Shown here: positions 49,630 to 58,388 of the stretch, in pieces | How positions within the stretch are numbered: the stretch's first letter is position 1 | Layout of the letters: every line of letters starts with the position of its first letter | From: Ornithoclostridium sp949298505 | GTDB lineage: Bacteria > Bacillota > Clostridia > Christensenellales > UBA3700 | DNA: 64,000 nt | Direction: 5' to 3' | NCBI GenBank assembly: GCA_949298505.1 | Contig: CASFWW010000023.1 | Coordinates: 47,982 to 111,981 of the forward strand | The notes under the pieces: model-generated | What the model saw: the letters and a program-made list of their open reading frames with translations, nothing else | The model's database searches: none | Told to the model about the DNA's origin: nothing | Program-made: the position numbers and the translations under genes

Positions 49630-49644
49630 TGTATTCACCCTTTA

Positions 49645-50037
49645 CTATTTATTTTCTCCAAGGTCTTTTTTGATCTGAGTAGTCGATATTTCGGGTGTAC
49701 GCGGCAGATAGACCACCTCGCAATAATCTTTCAGAAAATCGAACTTGCCTTTCCAGTCGTCGCCCATCACGAAAACGTCGACCTTGAATTCTTTGACGTC
49801 GCTTATCTTCTGCTCCCAGCTGTTTTCCTCAATTACCAGGTCCACACACCTGAGCGCCTCAAGCATCTTTTTGCGTTCATTGAACGAAAAATAGCACTTC
49901 TTTCCTTTAAGAGAGTTAAATTCATCCGTAGACAAACCGACGATCAGATAATCCCCCATCGCCTTTGCCCTCTGCAAAAGATTTATGTGTCCGTAATGCA
50001 ACAGATCGTAAGTGCCGTATGTTATTACTTTTTTCAT
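49645..50037 (-). CDS. tagD: Glycerol-3-phosphate cytidylyltransferase
   Basis: Makes CDP-glycerol from CTP and glycerol 3-phosphate. 130 residues, exactly the family size. The nucleotidyltransferase signature is GTYDLLHYGHINLLQRAK with HxGH, then LIVGLSTDEFN, and the C-terminal TPEISTTQIKK (the ISTT/RTxGISTT motif). It provides the substrate for the CDP-glycerol transferase at 51733-52869 in the same cluster, so glycerol phosphate is likely in the product. Confidence 0.94.
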   Translation of the reverse strand: MKKVITYGTYDLLHYGHINLLQRAKAMGDYLIVGLSTDEFNSLKGKKCYFSFNERKKMLEALRCVDLVIEENSWEQKISDVKEFKVDVFVMGDDWKGKFDFLKDYCEVVYLPRTPEISTTQIKKDLGENK

Positions 50038-50080
50038 TTTTTGTCTCCTTCTAACATTAATAAAATAGCATTTTTATATT

Positions 50081-51703
50081 TTAACTGTCTTTGTTATTCT
50101 CGCTTCCTTCGTCTTTTTTATTCTCTTCAGGTCCTTCCTGCTGATTATCGTCCAGGGCATTGACGTCTTCCGACGATCCGGTCTCCGCAACAGGCGCGTT
50201 TTTCTTTGCCGTGCGATTTTTGATCACCTTTGTAAAAATACTTAAAATCTCTTTTATTTCCTTTATGTTCAGCACTATTACCGCCGCAATTGAAACCAGA
50301 GCGAAGATCCATTTCAAACTGACATTGATAGTATATACCACTGCAACAATTATGTTGAGCAAGTAAAGCAAGGCAAATTTTAGCCAGTTAATATTAAGCT
50401 TAACGAGTTTCTTCGCATAGAAAATTCTCGAAATAAAAATTGCGTTATAACTCAGGAAAAATGCGCCGATAGCGACGTAAACGACGTATTCCAGTCCGAC
50501 GTATTTTGCCACTACAGGTATTCCGACCAAGCACAATAACAAATTCGCTCCCGCACCAATCAAAGTCGTAATCATAGCGTAAACAGTTTTGTAATATGCG
50601 CCGAAAAACGCCCCAAAGAAAGAGGAAAAGCATCCCGCAACCGCACCCATTATAAGAAGCGGAGAATATGTCCAACCGCTGTAAAAATCCCCCTTCAACA
50701 AAAGTTTAGACACATAAGGCAAAACGAGCATCAGACATGCCGTAGCCATGAATATTACAGGAGAATAAAATCTGAATACCTTACTGTAAAACTCATTATG
50801 ATCGCTACTCTCTTTTTCCTGTGAAGAAGACAACGACCAAGCCTGTAAAAATATAGAACTGGCAACGTTTATCAATGAAGGCAATTTACTTGTAGCCGTA
50901 TAAACGCCTGAAACGGCCCACGCCTGATCGTAAAGTTCCTGACTACCTGAAAGCCCTGCAATGGCTACAACCGACAAGTAAACCATTAAATATTTGCTGG
51001 AAGTCTGTACTATCCACCAACTTATATTATTCCATACGTTCGGCACAGAATATTTCAACATCTGTTTTAATTTGAAGCCGTTAAACGCTGAAATTTTAAA
51101 ATATTTTAATGGATTTACAAGTATAGACAAAAATATTATACCTACAATCGGAGCCGAAATCAAAGCAATAATGTAACCGTAAATCCCCATTCCCCCAAAT
51201 ATAATCAACAGATACGCCAATAAAAGCATAACTGCGCTTTCCAAAATACTTGACGTAGCATATACAACCGTCTTTCCTATTCCTCTCGTAAACTCTGACA
51301 GAAGATTTTTCACGCATCTGAACGCAAATAACGGTATAAGGAGTAACATAAAAGTTTCACCATACAGCGATCCTGTGCCGTGCATTATAAAATAAAAAAT
51401 CAGATCGCCGGCAGAAAATACCGCTACACCGATCAAAACGACCGAAAGCGAATTCGTAATTATATCTTCAGGGGTATGTCTTTTATCCACCGAGAATCTA
51501 AACAACGCTTCCGCAAGTCCAAGCGTAAATAACGGCATGAACAAATCCTGCAAAGTAACTACTGTGTTTTCAACAATGCCGTACTGACTTTCAAGAAGAT
51601 ATTTTGTAAGAAGCGGAAGAATAAAAAATTGCGCCGCTTTTACGGTGAGATTTCCAAAAGCAAATATTATTGAGTTGGATAGCAATCTTTTATATTTATT
51701 CAT
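50081..51703 (-). CDS. Polysaccharide flippase (Wzx/MATE-like)
   Basis: 540 residues with about 12-14 membrane helices, starting NSIIFAFGNLTVKAAQFFIL, the typical Wzx N-terminus. Flips lipid-linked repeat units. The last 45 residues form an unusual acidic, Glu/Asn/Gly-rich cytoplasmic tail (SSEDVNALDDNQQEGPEENK). The sugar transferase of the same cluster has a similar acidic low-complexity segment. Lies between tagD and the glycerophosphotransferase. No repeat-unit specificity can be read. Confidence 0.9.
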   Translation of the reverse strand: MNKYKRLLSNSIIFAFGNLTVKAAQFFILPLLTKYLLESQYGIVENTVVTLQDLFMPLFTLGLAEALFRFSVDKRHTPEDIITNSLSVVLIGVAVFSAGDLIFYFIMHGTGSLYGETFMLLLIPLFAFRCVKNLLSEFTRGIGKTVVYATSSILESAVMLLLAYLLIIFGGMGIYGYIIALISAPIVGIIFLSILVNPLKYFKISAFNGFKLKQMLKYSVPNVWNNISWWIVQTSSKYLMVYLSVVAIAGLSGSQELYDQAWAVSGVYTATSKLPSLINVASSIFLQAWSLSSSQEKESSDHNEFYSKVFRFYSPVIFMATACLMLVLPYVSKLLLKGDFYSGWTYSPLLIMGAVAGCFSSFFGAFFGAYYKTVYAMITTLIGAGANLLLCLVGIPVVAKYVGLEYVVYVAIGAFFLSYNAIFISRIFYAKKLVKLNINWLKFALLYLLNIIVAVVYTINVSLKWIFALVSIAAVIVLNIKEIKEILSIFTKVIKNRTAKKNAPVAETGSSEDVNALDDNQQEGPEENKKDEGSENNKDS

Positions 51704-51732
51704 AAGTATTTCATTTAAACCACAATATCAGT

Positions 51733-52869
51733 TTATTTCACTATGCCTACAAAATCAAGTATTTTTTTACAGAACCCCCCGCTTTGATCGGCGTTGACCA
51801 AATCGTTTATGCGTTTTCTTTCCTCTTTCCAATCGTCCTTTCCGACTAAGATACCGTCGATAAAACTTTTCAATTCTTCAACGTTTTGTATCTTTTCTCC
51901 CGGCATATAATCCAGAGGATTGTCAACGACAAAACCTCTATGTCCGCTGTATTCGTTTATGTCGTCTATAACAAAACCGATTGGCTTTTGCGTAAGTAAA
52001 AAGTCAAAATATATTGACGAATAATCAGTCAACAATATATCTGCCCCCGAAACCAAACTATAAAGCAATATCTTTTTATTTAATAACTCATTGTTCTTTA
52101 TAACTTTTATATTGCTTAAGCTCAATTCATTCAACAGCGGTATATTATCCTGTGCCGGATGTGGTTTTATTATAAACATAATCTTTTTTAAATCAAGATA
52201 TTTATTAAATCCAACCAACAAGTCTTTTGTAAACAAAGGAAATTCACGATCGGAATCGTCGTATCCGAACTGTGCAGCTTTTCTGAATGTAGGCATATAT
52301 AATACTATTTTAGAATAGCTGTTCTTTACTATACCGAATTTACTCAATACGTCAATATCTTCAAAAAGCAAATCGCATCTGGGATAGCCGCCAATATAAA
52401 ATTGATTTTCTTTGTAACCAAAGCACTCCTTAAAATATTCTTTTGCAAAATCTGAAGCCGCTAAAATATATGTGGAAGATTTGCAATAGCTTTCATCATA
52501 CTTACCCAATGATTTTAACGCAGTGCCGTGCCATATATCGAATACTGTTTGCTTATCCGGCACTTTGCATCTCATCTTGCCCATACCATAACAATGAAAC
52601 ACGGTTTTTGCAGTTAATGTATGCCATGCTCCGCTAAACATGCCAGGTACAGGATATACATTGTTTATATTATTATAATGCTTTAAATCGTTTTCGTTAG
52701 ATACAACCAAATAAATCTTATATTTTTCGTTGTAGCCATTCCTTATCATATATTGAATCAAAGCATGATGATTAGATTCAAACTTACTCCGACCGTAAAA
52801 TACAATTTCGTTACTTTTTTTTGATAAAATTTTATTTGCGACTGTAATAATTTTCATTTTAATATTCAT
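51733..52869 (-). CDS. CDP-glycerol:glycerophosphotransferase (TagB/TagF family)
   Basis: 378 residues. Conserved: TVFHCYGMGKMRCK, TVFDIWHGTALKSLGKYD, FIIKPHPAQD and ADILLTDYSSIYFDFLL, the four signatures of this family. Transfers glycerol phosphate from CDP-glycerol onto a lipid- or glycan-linked acceptor. The short length suggests a single transfer (TagB-like) rather than polymerisation. tagD in the same cluster makes the donor. Confidence 0.9.
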   Translation of the reverse strand: MNIKMKIITVANKILSKKSNEIVFYGRSKFESNHHALIQYMIRNGYNEKYKIYLVVSNENDLKHYNNINNVYPVPGMFSGAWHTLTAKTVFHCYGMGKMRCKVPDKQTVFDIWHGTALKSLGKYDESYCKSSTYILAASDFAKEYFKECFGYKENQFYIGGYPRCDLLFEDIDVLSKFGIVKNSYSKIVLYMPTFRKAAQFGYDDSDREFPLFTKDLLVGFNKYLDLKKIMFIIKPHPAQDNIPLLNELSLSNIKVIKNNELLNKKILLYSLVSGADILLTDYSSIYFDFLLTQKPIGFVIDDINEYSGHRGFVVDNPLDYMPGEKIQNVEELKSFIDGILVGKDDWKEERKRINDLVNADQSGGFCKKILDFVGIVK

Positions 52870-52894
52870 AATTATTCTCCAGTATTTTTAATCA

Positions 52895-54025
52895 TTAATC
52901 TTGCCAAAAGAACGTATATGGATATATTCTATTCCAGTTTGGTCTGTATTTTAAAACAATGATCAAATACATAGCGAGCATCAAAGTTATACCGAATACA
53001 ATTAGCATTTTGTATTTGGAATTTGTTTTTGTCAATGCATTGGGCAAAAACAACACTGCAAACACTGTAAAATACAGAACTATTCTATCTACGAGATTAA
53101 TCTTGTATCCCAATATCATTCCGGCAAAAGCAATGAAAGCTATCCACAATTGCAGATTTTTCTCATTTTCTGCAGTCAAAGTGCTTTCCTCCACTATCAC
53201 GCTTTGTTTGTCTCGATTCAACACAAACCATATTATCACAAAAAAGATTAAATTGCAAAACAAGTTGAATGACACCGCAAGCCAACCGCTTCCCACATAT
53301 GCGCTGTCAAAATAGTGTGCATAACTTGGTGCCAACACTATGCAAACTTTATAAAGCAAATCTGTAAAAGCACACAATGAGCATAACAAAATTATTATAA
53401 ACGCCAACCATTTATTAAACTTAATATGCGGAAGAATTGGCAGGATTAGCAACAAAATTGCACTTGAATGAAATAAAAATGCAACCAATATCCATATCAT
53501 TGCTCTTATGCAATGTTTGTTCATTATCCTGTCAAATGCTACAAAAACAAAAGCAATCGCCAATTGCTGTCTTATCATCGTTAACGTCGCTCCGTACATA
53601 AGAAAGAAAAACAAAACAAGTGTAAAAGCATAATCTTTACTGTGTTTTTTAAAAAACCATATAAATATCAGATAATAAATCGATGAAGTTACAATTAATA
53701 CCCACTGCGGATTGTGGGTAAATAATCCGATAAATTTATTCAGATATAAATATCCCTTTTCAAACCTTGTAACATTAATATAGTCAGGATCAGAAATGAC
53801 CATATTAAATATTCTGATATATTCTTTTGTATCGTTTCCCACCTCAGAACTTCTAAGCGCAGCAAGGCACATCATAACCAGTAACACGGTTATCATGACA
53901 ATGCCGTTATCTTTTTTTGTACCAAAGCATATCTGTATGTTTGTTTCTGCTATTTTCTTTGATATCGACCATTGCCAAATCGCCATAATCAAGACAAAAG
54001 CAGTCATCAACAATAAATGCGTCAT
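52895..54025 (-). CDS. EpsG-family polysaccharide polymerase (first copy)
   Basis: 376 residues with about ten membrane helices. The EpsG/Wzy-like hallmarks are EVGNDTKEYIRIFN, HNPQWVLIVTSSIYYLIFIW and MIRQQLAIAFVFVAFDRIM. It is a paralogue of the protein at 55710-56843: the two share SKDY, TMIRQQ or NIIRQQ and FHSSAIL or FHTSAVL blocks. Overlaps the next glycosyltransferase by 4 nt. AT-rich codon use. Confidence 0.85.
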   Translation of the reverse strand: MTHLLLMTAFVLIMAIWQWSISKKIAETNIQICFGTKKDNGIVMITVLLVMMCLAALRSSEVGNDTKEYIRIFNMVISDPDYINVTRFEKGYLYLNKFIGLFTHNPQWVLIVTSSIYYLIFIWFFKKHSKDYAFTLVLFFFLMYGATLTMIRQQLAIAFVFVAFDRIMNKHCIRAMIWILVAFLFHSSAILLLILPILPHIKFNKWLAFIIILLCSLCAFTDLLYKVCIVLAPSYAHYFDSAYVGSGWLAVSFNLFCNLIFFVIIWFVLNRDKQSVIVEESTLTAENEKNLQLWIAFIAFAGMILGYKINLVDRIVLYFTVFAVLFLPNALTKTNSKYKMLIVFGITLMLAMYLIIVLKYRPNWNRIYPYTFFWQD

Positions 54026-55149
54026 CTCTTTCCTTTTGATATTTCGAAATATGTTTCAGTTAATTTAATAGCGCAATCTATAGTATCAAAACCAGCCTCT
54101 TTGATTTGTTTATATCCTTCTTTTCTATCGTAAGACTTTCCGTCATTTGACATTATTTCTTTTGCCCATTCTTCAGGTAAAGACTTTTTATCAAACGCTT
54201 TAATATACTCGCTTATAAATATCTCTTCCGGCAAATCATCATAACACAGACACCTGAGTCCATTTGCTTGAGCTTCAACCAAAGATATTCCGAAACCTTC
54301 GTGTTTCGATGGAAAAATAAAGTAATCAAATGCATTTAATATCTCGTCAACATCATACCTTATACCCAAAAACTTTACCTTATCACTGATTCCGTTATCA
54401 ATAACATATTTCTCCAAAAAAGCCCTGTCTCCACCGTCTCCGACCAATATAAGTTTTATATTCTGAGTCGATTTCAATGCAGAGAGTAAGACTTTAACTG
54501 CAAATAATTGATTTTTATTCGAATCAAGCCTTCCGACATTTCCTAAAACCAGATCGTTTTCAACGTTTAATTCTTTCCTCTTTTTTAATCTGAGTTCTTC
54601 ATTAAAATAGTATTTAGACAAATCTATGGCATTGTAAACCAATCGATATTTCTCACTTTTTAAGACTTTCTTCCCGTATGCGCAAATCGCAGCGAGTTTA
54701 CTGCACGCGAAACAGTAATCGCTTGTCCTCATCAATCCGATTACAAGCAATTTGTTCCTAATAGCTTTAATGTAAGAGTCCGACAATTTACTACTATGGC
54801 TATGAGAAACGCAAACTATATTTTTATTGCTTTCTCTTGCAGCTTTAAAAATTTGTTTTGCAACCAATATCTCGTGACAATGAATAATGTCATATTCATT
54901 TTTATGCTCAGCAAAAAATTGTTTCATATCTCGAATCGCTTTAAAGTATGAAACAAACCCCGGTTTTGTAAAATAATATACTTTCCCTCCGTAAGATTCT
55001 ATTTCTTTATTATAATTTACACTTACATCCGTAAAAACATAAAAATCAAACTGAACTTTTGTTTTGTCGATTTTCCTGTAATAATTCATTATAAAATTAG
55101 CTATCCCGCTGTTTACGTTTGTAGATGATAAAACGTGTAATATTCTCAT
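54022..55149 (-). CDS. Family 4 glycosyltransferase
   Basis: 375 residues, GT-B fold: N-terminal MRILHVLSSTNVNSGIANFI, the middle LVYNAIDLSKYYF, NVGRLDSNKNQLFAV and the nucleotide-binding FPSKHEGFGISLVEAQANG with the E(x7)E motif. Overlaps the EpsG gene by 4 nt. Donor and acceptor not assignable; position suggests repeat-unit extension. Confidence 0.92.
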   Translation of the reverse strand: MRILHVLSSTNVNSGIANFIMNYYRKIDKTKVQFDFYVFTDVSVNYNKEIESYGGKVYYFTKPGFVSYFKAIRDMKQFFAEHKNEYDIIHCHEILVAKQIFKAARESNKNIVCVSHSHSSKLSDSYIKAIRNKLLVIGLMRTSDYCFACSKLAAICAYGKKVLKSEKYRLVYNAIDLSKYYFNEELRLKKRKELNVENDLVLGNVGRLDSNKNQLFAVKVLLSALKSTQNIKLILVGDGGDRAFLEKYVIDNGISDKVKFLGIRYDVDEILNAFDYFIFPSKHEGFGISLVEAQANGLRCLCYDDLPEEIFISEYIKAFDKKSLPEEWAKEIMSNDGKSYDRKEGYKQIKEAGFDTIDCAIKLTETYFEISKGKR

Positions 55150-55159
55150 TCTGTCCTCG

Positions 55160-55579
55160 TCATCTGTCTATATCGACCAAATAATTATAATTTTTATCTT
55201 TGAGTATATATCTGCACGGCTGAGCAACGACCGTCGTATTGTCAGGCACATCCTTTACCACGACCGCCCCGGCGCCTATACGCGCGTTGTTGCCTATTTT
55301 GACTCCACCTATAATGCAGGCATTCGCACCGATAAAAACGTTGTCCCCTATAACCGGCGAAGCGTTATTGCTTTTGCCTATCGTTACGTTTTGCATGATT
55401 TTTGCATCTTTACCGATCCTGGCGGTTGCACAAATAAATATTCCGGATATCCCGTGTATTAAAATGGGTCTGCCTGCAAAAACGTCTCTGCCCTCTTCGT
55501 TATCAAGTATTCCGATATATGCCGACATTCCTTCCATCCTTATTATGCGCCATCTGTAATACCATTTTAAAAATTTCAC
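55160..55579 (-). CDS. Hexapeptide-repeat acetyltransferase, N-terminus disrupted by frameshift
   Basis: 139 residues from GTG 55579: left-handed beta-helix repeats (ARIGKDAKIMQNVTIG, VIGDNVFIGANACIIGG, KIGNNARIGAGAVVVKDVPD) of the WbbJ/CysE-like family, which O- or N-acetylate sugars. The upstream 90 nt also encode family-like sequence (KIAKIARGFDEDKYFGFRER), but in the frame that needs one extra A in the run GAAAAATT (55656-55651). A strong GGAGGAGAAATA site and ATG (55668) serve the other frame, which stops after 30 codons. See finding. Confidence 0.75.
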   Translation of the reverse strand: MKFLKWYYRWRIIRMEGMSAYIGILDNEEGRDVFAGRPILIHGISGIFICATARIGKDAKIMQNVTIGKSNNASPVIGDNVFIGANACIIGGVKIGNNARIGAGAVVVKDVPDNTTVVAQPCRYILKDKNYNYLVDIDR

Positions 55580-55709
55580 CTTTGTTTTAAAGTATCTTTC
55601 TCTGAAGCCAAAATATTTGTCTTCATCGAAACCTCTGGCAATTTTAGCAATTTTTCTTTAAACCCCATTATTTCTCCTCCGTTTTTTGTATTATCTGATT
55701 ATATTCTCA

Positions 55710-56843
55710 TTATATAAAAAATTCATACGGAAAAGCAGAATTCCATGTTGGTCTCGTATATTGCAAAACCGCATAATACGCCAAAAGAACCAATATTATC
55801 GATATCTTCATAAGCGTACTTAATTTCGGATTAATTTTATTGATATAATTAGACAGCAACACTATACTTATTATTCCAAGATATATCGCAAATCTTCTGA
55901 AAACATATAGACTGAAACTCATTATTGTTACGGCTAAAATAATAAATAAGACCCAAAGAACAAAATTTCTTTGCTGATTATATCCCAATTTACCATCAAC
56001 AACCATAAATTTATCTAGCCTATTTAGATTAAGTACGTATGCCGCTAATCCCAGAAACACAATACCTCTCATTGTTTCATAAAATACGGTTACTTCTCCG
56101 GTTCCTGCGTTCGATCCGTAAAAATAATGCTCATATTGCGGAGCTATAACCCCTACTATTTTAGGTAATAATTTCCCAAAAGTAAGAACCGCTACAATTA
56201 ATAACCCGATTGTCGCAACCGAATTATAATAACGGAAATACTGCGTAAAAGGCAGAACAAAGAACAGAACGGCACTGGTGTGAAACAAACACGCTACTGC
56301 TATCCATATTAAAGATCTGAATGTTTTCGCATTAATTATTCTGTCTATGGCTATAAGAATAAACGCCGTTGCGATCTGTTGTCTTATTATATTAATGGTT
56401 TCAGAAAATACCATTAAATAAAAAAGTAACAAAACAAAAGAATAATCTTTGCTGTACTTCTTAATAAACCAAATAAAAACCGTATAGTAAAAAAATGAGG
56501 TAACGATTATTATCCCTTGTGCATCCTTAGTAAACAACCCTACAAATTTATTCAATAAAATATATCCTATTTCATATCTTGACGCATGCGAATAATCTGG
56601 ATTATAGATGATATTATAGAATATATCATGATAGGCTTGTGTATCCGAACCGACGTTTACCCCTCTGAACATTGCAAGAAACATCATGACCACCATTGCG
56701 ATGACCATAAACGTTCCTTTATCTTTTTTTTTGTTCAGTTCTGAAACGGTATTGTTATTATAAGCAACAGTTTTTATTGACTCCATTTTTTGCAACAACG
56801 CCATTATAAAAATAAATACCGTGAACAGGATGAAATCCAACAT
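55710..56843 (-). CDS. EpsG-family polysaccharide polymerase (second copy)
   Basis: 377 residues, about ten membrane helices. VGSDTQAYHDIFYNIIY, VGLFTKDAQGIIIVTSFFYY, NIIRQQIATAFILIAIDRII and CLFHTSAVLFFVLP match the EpsG/Wzy pattern and align with the paralogue at 52895-54025. Two polymerases in one cluster are unusual. 5 nt separate it from the cytidylyltransferase-kinase fusion start side. AT-rich. Confidence 0.85.
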   Translation of the reverse strand: MLDFILFTVFIFIMALLQKMESIKTVAYNNNTVSELNKKKDKGTFMVIAMVVMMFLAMFRGVNVGSDTQAYHDIFYNIIYNPDYSHASRYEIGYILLNKFVGLFTKDAQGIIIVTSFFYYTVFIWFIKKYSKDYSFVLLLFYLMVFSETINIIRQQIATAFILIAIDRIINAKTFRSLIWIAVACLFHTSAVLFFVLPFTQYFRYYNSVATIGLLIVAVLTFGKLLPKIVGVIAPQYEHYFYGSNAGTGEVTVFYETMRGIVFLGLAAYVLNLNRLDKFMVVDGKLGYNQQRNFVLWVLFIILAVTIMSFSLYVFRRFAIYLGIISIVLLSNYINKINPKLSTLMKISIILVLLAYYAVLQYTRPTWNSAFPYEFFI

Positions 56844-56848
56844 CGAGG

Positions 56849-58387
56849 CTAATTTTCCTTATTTATCACTTCAATTACTTTCAACCACTTCTTAGCCAGC
56901 ACGTCGTCGTCGTTTTCAAAAGTCGTATTATGCAGTCTGAACACGACGTCGACAAACAGCGCTTTGATTATTCTCTCTTTTGTTGAGTATTTTGAGAACA
57001 ATGAAACCGCCCTTTGCAGATTGTTTTCGATATTGTCCATATCCTCCGTCAGCACGGTGCCTATGTATCTCGCATATTCTATTTCTTTGACTGCGATATA
57101 CCCTATCGGATCAATGGCGACGTAGCCGTCTTTGTCTTCGATAAGGTTATATTTATGCACGTCGCCGAGAATAAGATATGTCTTATCCTTCCCGAACTCC
57201 TCGTCGTATATCCTGACCGCTTCTTTGACGTACTCGTCGATCTGCCTGCCGTAAGCGAGCGCTTCCGACGTCATGAGCAACTTCCCGTGCAATATGTTGC
57301 GGTAATCGTTTTCTCCCTCGTCTCGCGGCAGAAGTTTTTCATTGAGCCTGTCGAAAAACGCTTCTATCTTCTTCTCGTTTCCAACGGTAAAATCGGCAAA
57401 ATCCGCCGGACAAGCCTGTTTCATGAGCAAAGCGCAAAACGATCTGTCATAGTCGTACAACGGACACATGATCCCCTTGTCCGCATAATCGAGATACACG
57501 CCAAGCTCGTGTTCGAATCTTCCGATAAACGGCGGAACTATCTTTACAACGACCTTGCCCCACTGTGAAGACTCTGTTTTTATGACAATTCCGAAATGCG
57601 CGTTTGAGTTAATGGAATAATCGTCGAACTTCCACTTGAATTTCAGATACTCTATGATCTGCGGAAGATCGTTTATCCACTGCTCAGCTTCAACTGAATA
57701 GTTTTTTCCAAGATATTCTTTCAGCCTTCTGACCTCGAATCTCGCCTTTGTTTCGTTGAGCCCGAGAAGCTGTTCCGCGAGAAAAAGGTCCTGCTTATAC
57801 GTTATCTTCAGATTGTCGCTGAAGCCGAAATTGAGATAAGTCTTCATGTCTTCCGGCAATTGCTGAGCAACTTCCGTAAGCGTGCTTTCGCTGTCAAAAT
57901 ATTTATACAGCGCGTCAAAACGGTACGCCTCGGGGGACTGAAGAAGATAATATCTTTCTCTTCTGACCTCATGCATATCGTAACATCCGAGGCTGTCGGT
58001 AATCTTCTGCGCGGTTAAAACTATGTCGTATTCGTCAAGCTTGTCCATATAATCGTCGACAAGTTCGGGAGTGACCATAGGGCGAACGGCGTCAAAGATC
58101 ATTATCTTTTTGCAATCGTAATTTTCACGTATATAATTCAGACCGTTTTTCAGCGTGATGTTGCGTTCCTCGCCGCCGAGACACACGTCAACGTCGAACT
58201 TTTCTTTTATCATTTCCGCATACGGATTGTGAGCGACAACGACGATTTTGTCGATCTGCCTGCTCTTGCGTATCGCTTCGATGACGTATTGGATTATCAT
58301 TTTTCCTTTTATCGTGAGGTATTGCTTGGGAACGTTTCCTCCCAGCCTCTTTCCGACCCCTCCCGATAAAATCATGGCTACGTTCAT
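56849..58387 (-). CDS. Fused cytidylyltransferase (IspD/TarI-like) and sugar kinase (APH-like)
   Basis: 512 residues with two parts. Residues 1-220 are an IspD-like nucleotidyltransferase: MILSGGVGKRLGGNVPKQYL, KIMIFDAVRPMVTPELVDDY and LQSPEAYRFDALY. Residues about 260-510 are an aminoglycoside-phosphotransferase-like kinase: LKFKWKFDDYSINSNAHFGI, TYLILGDVHKYNLIEDKDG (brenner-type catalytic loop) and AIDPIGYIA. Together these would phosphorylate a polyol or sugar and load it with CMP. LicD, the following enzyme, could use the CDP product. ATG 58387 follows TGGAGGACTGAA. Confidence 0.82.
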   Translation of the reverse strand: MNVAMILSGGVGKRLGGNVPKQYLTIKGKMIIQYVIEAIRKSRQIDKIVVVAHNPYAEMIKEKFDVDVCLGGEERNITLKNGLNYIRENYDCKKIMIFDAVRPMVTPELVDDYMDKLDEYDIVLTAQKITDSLGCYDMHEVRRERYYLLQSPEAYRFDALYKYFDSESTLTEVAQQLPEDMKTYLNFGFSDNLKITYKQDLFLAEQLLGLNETKARFEVRRLKEYLGKNYSVEAEQWINDLPQIIEYLKFKWKFDDYSINSNAHFGIVIKTESSQWGKVVVKIVPPFIGRFEHELGVYLDYADKGIMCPLYDYDRSFCALLMKQACPADFADFTVGNEKKIEAFFDRLNEKLLPRDEGENDYRNILHGKLLMTSEALAYGRQIDEYVKEAVRIYDEEFGKDKTYLILGDVHKYNLIEDKDGYVAIDPIGYIAVKEIEYARYIGTVLTEDMDNIENNLQRAVSLFSKYSTKERIIKALFVDVVFRLHNTTFENDDDVLAKKWLKVIEVINKEN

Positions 58388-58388
58388 T

